Source: Acidimicrobiales bacterium (GTDB lineage Bacteria; Actinomycetota; Acidimicrobiia; Acidimicrobiales; Poriferisodalaceae). From it: 6,983 nucleotides of DNA. A program made the translations under genes and the position numbers. The DNA is taken from NCBI GenBank assembly GCA_030749275.1, contig JASMKJ010000003.1, positions 1 to 6,983 of the forward strand, given 5' to 3'. Positions 1-5,510 of this stretch are shown piece by piece (within the stretch, counting starts at the first letter, position 1; the number at the start of each line of letters is the position of its first letter). The notes under the pieces are model-generated. The model was given only the letters and a program-made list of their open reading frames with translations. It ran no database searches and was not told the DNA's origin.

Positions 1-449
1 AGTAGAGCCGGCATTGCCAACAGAACATCGGATCCGGCCATCAGGATCCGTTCAAGCCACCCTCTGCGGTATCCGGCCAGAATGCCGGCAGCACCCCCGA
101 CGACAACTGCGAGAGTAACTGCTCCGATCGGCACCAGAAAGACATCCGGGATTGCGGTGATAATTCGCACCGCAAAGTCTCGTCCAAGTTGATCGGTCCC
201 GAACCAATGACGGGTTGACGGCCCCTGAAGCCTATCGGCGGGGTTAATTTCGAGTGGTCCCCACTGGATCAAGAATCGACCGAAAACTGCCAGAAACACA
301 ACTGGTGCAATTAGTAGCAATCCGAATCTGCCTGACGGATGTCGGGCAATGGAGCGGAGCTGGTACCCGATTCGTAACTGCTTGTTCTGTGAGTGCGGCT
401 CTGAGTTGTCGTTACCGTCAGGATGGGCTCCGGGCGCTCTAGAAGTCAT
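1..449 (-). CDS. Peptide-type ABC transporter permease, DppC/OppC family (3' end cut by window edge)
   Basis: Second membrane subunit of a peptide-family ABC importer; with the upstream DppB-like protein it forms the translocation channel in the cytoplasmic membrane. I translated this by hand: 149 residues are present and the frame stays open to base 1. The N-terminus (about 1-40) is polar and cytoplasmic, a first membrane helix spans about 43-61, and the family hallmark HWFGTDQLGRD sits at 81-91, followed by membrane helix about 102-126 and the run YRRGWLERILMAGSDVLLAMPAL, which matches the usual start of the conserved core. The EAA loop that contacts the ATPases should lie beyond the left edge. 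The ATG overlaps the TGA of the preceding permease (ATGA, 446-449), which fixes the start and implies translational coupling; there is no convincing Shine-Dalgarno. Family assignment is firm; the transported substrate is not known. Confidence 0.93.
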   Translation of the reverse strand, partial: MTSRAPGAHPDGNDNSEPHSQNKQLRIGYQLRSIARHPSGRFGLLLIAPVVFLAVFGRFLIQWGPLEINPADRLQGPSTRHWFGTDQLGRDFAVRIITAIPDVFLVPIGAVTLAVVVGGAAGILAGYRRGWLERILMAGSDVLLAMPAL

Positions 450-1396
450 TCTTGATCTCGTTGTCTTGGGTCGAGAATCGGATAGAGAAAATCAACGACA
501 AGGTTTGCCGCGATGTAAACGGTGGCGATGGCGAGGGAAGCGGCGATTACATACGGGAAGTCGCGCTGGCCAATTGCTACCAACACCCCACGCCCAAGGC
601 CAGGGAGGTTGAAGATTTGCTCAACGATTATCAACCCCCCGACGAGTGCCCCAAACATCAAGCCAATAAGAGTTACTACGGGGCCAAGCGCGTCACGCAA
701 GGCGTGCAGGTAACGGACCCTGGTCTCGCGAACTCCTTTAACTCGAGCAGTGTCAATGAACGGCTCCTGCAAGCTTGAGATCATCGTGGATCTGGTCATT
801 TGAATAATCGAAGCCGAAGCAGGCAGGGCTATCGCCAGACAGGGAAGAGAAATCGCTCGTAGGTTGGCAAGGGGATCTTCGGTGAAGGGTATGTAGTAGG
901 AGGTGTAGAACGGTTTGAGGAACATGGATCCGAACCAAACAAACAGAACTCCCGATACGAACGTAGGGACTGAGAAGAAGATGAGGGACAGTCCTCTCAG
1001 GAGTCGGTCAAGAATGCTGCCAGTGTGGACAGCGCCGTAGACCCCGAGAGGGATACCAATAATTACTGCCAGCATCACGCTCACGACTGCTATCTCGAAT
1101 GAGACTGGGAACTGGGCCCGGATGTCGGCCCCGATATCGCGTTCGCTAAAGAGTGAGACACCAAAGTCCCCGCGTACCGCATCGCCAAGCCAGTCGGCGT
1201 ATCGGACCAGCAGGGGCCGGTCTAGGCCTAACCGTTCACGGAACTCGGCCATCCGTTCCGGGGTGGCACCTTCAATACCGGTCATCTGTTGGGCAATATC
1301 GCCTGGCACAAGCGTTCCGATGGTGTAGATCAGAACCGACAGTACGAAGAGGACTCCGACTGCCTCTAGGAGCCTTCGACCGAGTAGAAGAATCAT
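446..1396 (-). CDS. Peptide-type ABC transporter permease, DppB/OppB family
   Basis: First membrane subunit of the importer, 316 residues, a normal length for the family. Membrane helices are visible at about 10-31, 100-122, 135-160, 183-203, 240-262 and 281-305, giving the usual six-helix pattern. The periplasmic/extracellular part after helix 1 contains the typical LGLDRPLLVRYADWL (56-70) and GDFGVSL (76-82) segments. The EAA coupling loop is at about 213-243 (DTARVKGVRETRVRYLHALRDA region), and the protein ends in the family-typical ILDPRQR. The start is at 1396 because MILLLGRRLLEAV is the normal family N-terminus and its ATG overlaps the TGA of the upstream ATPase gene (ATGA, 1393-1396). 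An in-frame ATG at 1552 exists but would add 52 residues lying inside the ATPase gene. No Shine-Dalgarno precedes the ATG, so expression probably depends on reinitiation by ribosomes finishing the ATPase gene. Confidence 0.95.
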   Translation of the reverse strand: MILLLGRRLLEAVGVLFVLSVLIYTIGTLVPGDIAQQMTGIEGATPERMAEFRERLGLDRPLLVRYADWLGDAVRGDFGVSLFSERDIGADIRAQFPVSFEIAVVSVMLAVIIGIPLGVYGAVHTGSILDRLLRGLSLIFFSVPTFVSGVLFVWFGSMFLKPFYTSYYIPFTEDPLANLRAISLPCLAIALPASASIIQMTRSTMISSLQEPFIDTARVKGVRETRVRYLHALRDALGPVVTLIGLMFGALVGGLIIVEQIFNLPGLGRGVLVAIGQRDFPYVIAASLAIATVYIAANLVVDFLYPILDPRQRDQE

Positions 1397-2400
1397 GGCT
1401 GGGTATTCGAGTTTGAAGATCGCCTGTAAAGATGTTCGAACTCGCCAGCGAAGTGACAGGCAACCGATGTGTCGAGTTGGTGTTCCGTTAGCTCCGGTTC
1501 TTCTTCTGAACAGATGGGTTGCGCGATTGGGCAGCGCGTGTGAAACCGGCATCCCGATGGAAGGTCGCTTGCGCTTGCCACCGGACCTGTCAGCACGATT
1601 CTTGATCGACCCTTTTCAACAGCGGGGTCCGGTACCGGAACTGCTGACCTCAGGGTGATCGAATAGGGATGGACAAGAGGGTGAGTGTCTTTAGCGGAGT
1701 TTTGGAGCTCCACGATCTTCCCTAGGTACATGACCGCAATTCTGTCGCTCATGAAGTCGACGGCCGCAATGTCGTGGGAAATAAAGACGTAGTTGACCGG
1801 ATGCTGGTCAGCAAGATCCTTCAGGAGGTTCAGGACCTGAGCCTGTGTCGACATGTCGAGGGAACTAACTGCCTCATCGAGCACAATCAATCGTGGTTTA
1901 CTGGCGAGAGCTCGGGCTATAGCGGCTCGCTGCTGTTGCCCACCTGAAAGTTCGCCCGGATAACGATCGATCATCTGGCCTGGTAGCCCGACCTGATCGA
2001 GTAGTTCCGTCACGCGTCGACGACGCTCAGCCTTTCCCAGACCCTCATTCTGTAGGGGCTCCCCGATGCTCCATCCGATTCGCTTCCAGGGATTCAGCGA
2101 GCCGGCAGCGTCCTGGTAAACCATCTGAAAACCGTCGTTGCGGGCATTTGCACCGGGCCTTTGGTTGCGAGAGCGTTTGACACCTCTGACGACCACTTCG
2201 CCGCTCGTAGGTCTTTCCAGACCAACGATGACCCGACCGAGGGTGGTTTTCCCACAGCCTGACTCACCAACGATCCCGAGGACTTCTCCCGGGTTGATCG
2301 TTAGGGTGACATCGTCGAGTGCGTGAACTGTGTCGCTTCGTGTCCTCCGCTGGCCCCGCGAGAAGTGCACGGACACCCTGTCGAGTTCAACGAGGCTCAT
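1393..2400 (-). CDS. Peptide-type ABC transporter ATP-binding protein, DppF/OppF family
   Basis: Cytoplasmic ATPase subunit, 335 residues, complete. Motifs in order: Walker A GESGCGKTT (45-53), Q-loop QDAAGSLNP (Q96), ABC signature LSGGQQQR (151-158), Walker B LIVLDEAVSSLD (171-182, catalytic Glu176) and switch His209. All catalytic residues are present. The C-terminal oligopeptide-transporter (oligo_HPY) extension follows, with HPYSITLRSAVP at 244-255 and a four-cysteine motif at 284, 290, 297 and 315 (C-X5-C-X6-C-X17-C). In structurally characterised Dpp transporters the equivalent cysteines hold a [4Fe-4S] cluster. The QDAAGSLNP Q-loop and DEAVSSLD Walker B are the DppF/OppF style and distinguish it from its DppD-like partner. 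The ATG overlaps the preceding stop (2397-2400), with only a weak GGGA upstream. It should pair with the upstream ATPase as a heterodimer. Confidence 0.96.
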   Translation of the reverse strand: MSLVELDRVSVHFSRGQRRTRSDTVHALDDVTLTINPGEVLGIVGESGCGKTTLGRVIVGLERPTSGEVVVRGVKRSRNQRPGANARNDGFQMVYQDAAGSLNPWKRIGWSIGEPLQNEGLGKAERRRRVTELLDQVGLPGQMIDRYPGELSGGQQQRAAIARALASKPRLIVLDEAVSSLDMSTQAQVLNLLKDLADQHPVNYVFISHDIAAVDFMSDRIAVMYLGKIVELQNSAKDTHPLVHPYSITLRSAVPVPDPAVEKGRSRIVLTGPVASASDLPSGCRFHTRCPIAQPICSEEEPELTEHQLDTSVACHFAGEFEHLYRRSSNSNTQP

Positions 2401-3455
2401 TTTCCCGATAGTCCGGTGCTCTCAGCCCTGTCCCGGTGATCTGAATCTGCCAGCCGGGTAGGTAGAAGTCCGTGTCGTTGACTGATCCAGCAGCGTACTT
2501 TCTGGCCGTGAGAGAGATCAGCGAGCGCCGGGGGTTCAGTGCACTTCTCTTCGACGTAGTCACACCGGTTCTGGAATCGGCATCCACTCGGAAGCTCGGT
2601 CATCTGAGGTGAAGCTCCGCGAACCTCTGTAAGACGCTTGCCAGTGGAGCGGTCGGGCTGTGAGTCAAGAAGTCCTCGCGCATAAGGGTGAGCTGGAGTG
2701 CGAAAAACCGTTTCGACTGGAGCTTCTTCAACGATTTGGCCGACGTACATCACGATTACCCGATCACAAAGACTGGCCACCATGCCTAGATTGTGGGTGA
2801 CGAGGACTACCCCCATGCCCCGATCTACCGCGAGGCGTTCGATCAACTCGAGGATCTGGGCCTGGATCGTGACATCCAATGCTGTTGTTGGCTCGTCAGC
2901 GATGAGCACAGCAGGCTCGTTTAGGAGGCTCATTGCGATCATGACTCGTTGGAGCATCCCTCCGGAGAACTGGTGCGGGTAGTCGTTGATTCGCTCAGCG
3001 GGTTCTGGCATGCCGACCCATGTGAGAGCTTCAACAATTTTTTCAGTTGCTTCCCGGCGCGAGATGTTGGCATGTTGAGTTGCGGCTTCAATCAACTGCC
3101 ATCCGATGGTGAAGCCCGGGTGGAATGACCGAATCGGGTTCTGGAAGATCATCCCAATCTCCCTGCCACGAACCTGCCGCATCTCTTTGTGGCTTAGCTT
3201 CAGGAGGTCTCGGCCGTGTAGTTCGATCTCACCGCCGATGATTCTTCCGGGCGTTGAGACTAAACCCAGGAGGGAGCGTGCGAGCGTCGTCTTCCCGCTA
3301 CCCGAGTCCCCGACGATGCCGAGCACCTCGCCAGGGGACAACTCGAAAGATACATCGTCAACTGCGACGACCTCCCCATCTCGACCCGGATAGACGGTTA
3401 CCAGGTTTCTGACAGATAAGACACTAGGGCCGGAGGCTGGGGCTAATACCGCCAT
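2397..3455 (-). CDS. Peptide-type ABC transporter ATP-binding protein, DppD/OppD family
   Basis: Cytoplasmic ATPase subunit, 352 residues, complete. Motifs: Walker A GDSGSGKTT (49-57), Q-loop IFQNP (Q105), signature FSGGMLQR (163-170), Walker B VLIADEPT (183-190, catalytic Glu188), D-loop ALDVT and switch His221. The Q-loop QNP and FSGGM signature are DppD/OppD-like. The oligo_HPY extension starts at HPYARGLLDSQP (256-267) and carries cysteines 292, 298, 305 and 322 (C-X5-C-X6-C-X16-C), a likely [4Fe-4S] site. After Cys322 there is an extra polar tail of about 30 residues. The ATG at 3455 is the only good start: the homologous region begins soon after it (VLSVRNL, 12-18), no GTG or TTG lies nearby in frame, and a stop lies in frame upstream within the hairpin loop. 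No Shine-Dalgarno is visible before it, which is odd for a gene 85 nt downstream of its neighbour. Confidence 0.96.
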   Translation of the reverse strand: MAVLAPASGPSVLSVRNLVTVYPGRDGEVVAVDDVSFELSPGEVLGIVGDSGSGKTTLARSLLGLVSTPGRIIGGEIELHGRDLLKLSHKEMRQVRGREIGMIFQNPIRSFHPGFTIGWQLIEAATQHANISRREATEKIVEALTWVGMPEPAERINDYPHQFSGGMLQRVMIAMSLLNEPAVLIADEPTTALDVTIQAQILELIERLAVDRGMGVVLVTHNLGMVASLCDRVIVMYVGQIVEEAPVETVFRTPAHPYARGLLDSQPDRSTGKRLTEVRGASPQMTELPSGCRFQNRCDYVEEKCTEPPALADLSHGQKVRCWISQRHGLLPTRLADSDHRDRAESTGLSGK

Positions 3456-3481
3456 TGCTTTGAAGTCAGGGGGGGCACCGC

Positions 3482-3530
3482 GACGACCCCGACGGGCGCA
3501 CAGTCAGCCTGTGCGCCCACCGGGGTCGTC
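3482..3530 (-). terminator. Long intercistronic RNA hairpin after the binding-protein gene
   Basis: Arms 3482-3502 and 3510-3530 with a 7-nt loop (3503-3509). The DNA arms match at 19 of 21 positions; in the minus-strand transcript the two remaining positions become U-G and G-U wobble pairs, so the mRNA stem is a continuous 21 bp. The hairpin begins 10 nt after the binding-protein stop and ends 26 nt before the first ATPase ATG. There is no U-tract behind it (the transcript continues GCGGTG then a run of C), so it is not a classical intrinsic terminator. A partial terminator or an mRNA 3'-end stabiliser giving more binding protein than transporter fits better. The structure is seen; its role is inferred. 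Confidence 0.75.
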
Positions 3531-3540
3531 AGTAGTGTCT

Positions 3541-5235
3541 CTAGTCAGCTGGGGTGAGGGAGAGGTAGAGAACCCTCTTATCGCCGGTCAAATACCAACT
3601 GTGGTCCGCATTGCTGAGGAGGTCATTCCGGTATATGTGGCCGGTATTGGTATAGACCGTTCCTGAATACGGGTAAGCATTCTCGGCTTCCATCATCTGG
3701 ACTGCTCGGAATGCTTCGGGACGCTCTTCGGGCGTTGCCTCAGCCAAGGCAGCCAGAGCTGGTATCAACTCGGGAAGAATCTCATCAGGCATCGCCTGCC
3801 ACCCGGTTCTCGGTAGCACATACCTGTAGGGGTTCGAGTACCAGCCCTGATCGGTAGAGGACAGGTCGTAGTCGGCGTTGATGAGTTTTGGAATCCATAC
3901 AGCCTGCTCAACTGGACTCAACTGGACCTCGATACCGCATTCAGCCCAAGAGGCCTGGAGAACCTCAAAGAAGACGTCCTCGTACGGCGCCCGGGTCGGA
4001 TACACAAAGTCAAGTTGGGTGCCTTCCAATCCGTTGTCGGCAATAAGTTTCTTGCCTGCCGCAACATCTCTCGTGTAGTTAGGCAACTCTTCGGGCTTGA
4101 GTGCGTACTCGACAAGCGGGTGTGCAGTCGACCACGGCACCGCCTCGCCCATGTAGACGACGTCTGCGAGCGCCTGCCGATCCATACACAGCCACAACGC
4201 CTTGACCAGATTGTCGTCGCGCGTCTTCCCGACCTTACTGGCATGGATCCAGAAGGTTCGCGTGGGAATGTCGTCAATCGTCACACTGCCATCACCGCGC
4301 AGGCCAGCCGTCGTCGCTGCAGACGTCGGGTGGATTAGGGCAACTTCCCCTGCACGGAGGGCCGCGACCATCGACGCGTCCTCCTTGATGATTCTCACCT
4401 GTAGGCGGTCATAGTCCGGCAAGGCCGACGGATTCCAGTAGTCCCGGTTTACATCTAGGACCAACGCGGAGCCTGGAACGTAAGACACAAACGTAAACGG
4501 ACCTGTACCCACCGGCGAAGTTCCCTGGGCAGAGTTGGTCGAGGTGAGGATGGAGGAGAACCCCAAACCCGTCGAATCGCCAATGGTGTAGACGAACGTC
4601 GTATCCGGCTCGACCATGTGGTACACGGCCGTGTAGTCGTCGGTACAGGTGATCTCAGCAAGATTGTCTGCGCGCTGCTGCACCATCGGGATTCCGTCTG
4701 AGACAGCGCGATCAACGCTGTATTTTACGTCGGCGCATGTAAGCGACTCACCGTTGTGGAACTTGACTCCCTGGCGCAGATTGAACGTGTAGCTCATCTT
4801 GTCGTCCGCCATTGACCACGATTCGGCGAGGAGAGGTTCCACCAGGCCCGATGGGGTCGTTCTCACAAGTGTTTCAAAGACTGATGTGAAAAGCGGAGCG
4901 TCAAACTCTCCGCCGGCAGAGTTCTTTGGATCAAAGTTGTAGACCTCGGCCTTTTCCGAGACGACTACTTCCCTTAGGTCGACGTCGGAGCCAGCGGCAG
5001 CGGCAGCGGCTTCCTTAGCTGCGGCGGCCTCTTCCTGAGCTGCGGCGGCCTCTTCCTGAGCTGCGGCGGCCTCTTCCTGAGCTGCGGCGGCCTCTCCCTG
5101 AGCTGCGGCGGCCGCTCCCTGAGCCGCGGCGGCCTCTTCCTGAGCCGCGATCAACTCACTATCGTCTCCGCAGGCTCCCGCAACGAGAGCGAGACTTAGG
5201 AGACTTGCGGACAAAGTCAACATTGGTCTTGGCAT
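3541..5235 (-). CDS. Lipid-anchored solute-binding protein of a peptide-type ABC importer (SBP_bac_5) with alanine coiled-coil stalk
   Basis: Extracytoplasmic receptor that captures the solute and delivers it to the permeases; 564 residues from the chosen start. A type II signal peptide (about 1-21) ends in a lipobox with Cys22 (LVAGAC), followed by GDD. Residues 27-76 are seven near-identical heptads of the form EAAAAQE, predicted to be a long helix or coiled coil. The SBP_bac_5 domain then runs from about 87 to the end: the domain start YNFDPKNSAGGEFDAPLF (99-116), the family signature zone ESWSMADDKMSYTFNLRQGVKF through KYSVDRAVSDG (138-181), and SPVGTGPFTFVSYVPGS (240-256). The start is 5235 and not the in-frame ATG at 5265, because a perfect Shine-Dalgarno lies 7 nt before it and the signal peptide begins properly there. 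It is the first gene of the importer operon. The family binds peptides, but also sugars, nickel or other small solutes; the ligand cannot be assigned here. Confidence 0.95.
   Translation of the reverse strand: MPRPMLTLSASLLSLALVAGACGDDSELIAAQEEAAAAQGAAAAAQGEAAAAQEEAAAAQEEAAAAQEEAAAAKEAAAAAAGSDVDLREVVVSEKAEVYNFDPKNSAGGEFDAPLFTSVFETLVRTTPSGLVEPLLAESWSMADDKMSYTFNLRQGVKFHNGESLTCADVKYSVDRAVSDGIPMVQQRADNLAEITCTDDYTAVYHMVEPDTTFVYTIGDSTGLGFSSILTSTNSAQGTSPVGTGPFTFVSYVPGSALVLDVNRDYWNPSALPDYDRLQVRIIKEDASMVAALRAGEVALIHPTSAATTAGLRGDGSVTIDDIPTRTFWIHASKVGKTRDDNLVKALWLCMDRQALADVVYMGEAVPWSTAHPLVEYALKPEELPNYTRDVAAGKKLIADNGLEGTQLDFVYPTRAPYEDVFFEVLQASWAECGIEVQLSPVEQAVWIPKLINADYDLSSTDQGWYSNPYRYVLPRTGWQAMPDEILPELIPALAALAEATPEERPEAFRAVQMMEAENAYPYSGTVYTNTGHIYRNDLLSNADHSWYLTGDKRVLYLSLTPAD
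5011..5157 (-). repeat. Seven tandem 21-bp repeats coding for alanine-rich heptads
   Basis: Seven consecutive 21-bp units start at 5011, 5032, 5053, 5074, 5095, 5116 and 5137. The units at 5032, 5053 and 5074 are identical; the one at 5011 differs at one base, those at 5095 and 5116 at two each, and the last keeps only its first half well. Each unit encodes EAAAAQE or a variant (EAAAAQG, AAAAAQG, EAAAAKE). The period of exactly seven codons keeps both reading frame and heptad register. With Ala at a and d, Gln at e and Glu at f and g, this is an alanine-type coiled coil between the lipid anchor and the binding domain. The near-identical copies suggest recent expansion by slippage or recombination. 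Confidence 0.95.
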
Positions 5236-5242
5236 TGAGATT

Positions 5243-5247
5243 CCTCC
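5243..5247 (-). promoter_or_regulatory. Strong Shine-Dalgarno deciding the binding-protein start
   Basis: The minus strand reads GGGGGAGGAATCTCAATG; the GGAGG core sits 7 nt before the ATG at 5235. This rules out the upstream in-frame ATG at 5265, whose extra residues (MIFQIGGGIS) are simply this site translated. Confidence 0.9.
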
Positions 5248-5295
5248 CCCTATTTGGAAGATCACTGGTAGTCCTAACTAGTTGTGACGGCCATG

Positions 5296-5325
5296 ACCCT
5301 AGTTTATTTTCCGTAGTGCTTACAA
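5296..5325 (-). promoter_or_regulatory. Candidate promoter of the importer operon
   Basis: On the minus strand TTGTAA (5320-5325) is followed after 18 nt by TAGGGT (5296-5301), matching a TTGnnn / TAnnnT pattern for a housekeeping sigma factor. It would place the transcript start roughly 50 nt before the binding-protein ATG. The match is weak and the -10 is not well conserved; the position in the only sizeable gap before the operon is the main support. Confidence 0.28.
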
Positions 5326-5329
5326 AATC

Positions 5330-5351
5330 GGCTTTCCCGGGCGGTGAAGCC
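5330..5351. terminator. Weak terminator-like hairpin in the gap between the propeller gene and the importer operon
   Basis: The arms GGCTT (5330-5334) and AAGCC (5347-5351) enclose a GC-rich 12-nt loop that may pair further (CC/GG). In the minus-strand direction it is followed by GATTTTG; in the plus direction it is followed by TTCCTTTAT and gains a T-G pair. It could end transcripts of the propeller gene, but the stem is short and it lies about 160 nt past that gene's stop, so the call is tentative and the direction is open. I saw nothing else structured in the 275-nt gap apart from the promoter candidate. Confidence 0.25.
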
Positions 5352-5510
5352 TTCCTTTATCGTGGTAAGGCACAGCATGCAAGGTCGGCATGGTGATGTT
5401 CCGATTCTGCCCAATACTTGTGCTTGGTGGCGAAGAGGAGGCTTGACGGAGGGAGATGTAGGTGGTGAGTAGACTTGCCCTCCTGCTTAAGGATGGATCT
5501 ACGGAGTTCT

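Noticed and set aside
1397..1552. 52-codon in-frame N-terminal extension of the DppB-like permease starting at an ATG at 1552
   Set aside because: It lies wholly inside the upstream ATPase gene, its translation is basic and unlike the family N-terminus, and the ATGA overlap at 1393-1396 with MILLLGRRLLEAV is the expected start.
5236..5265. Earlier ATG (5265) for the solute-binding protein
   Set aside because: The added ten residues are a translation of the Shine-Dalgarno region; the ATG at 5235 has ideal spacing and gives a proper signal peptide.
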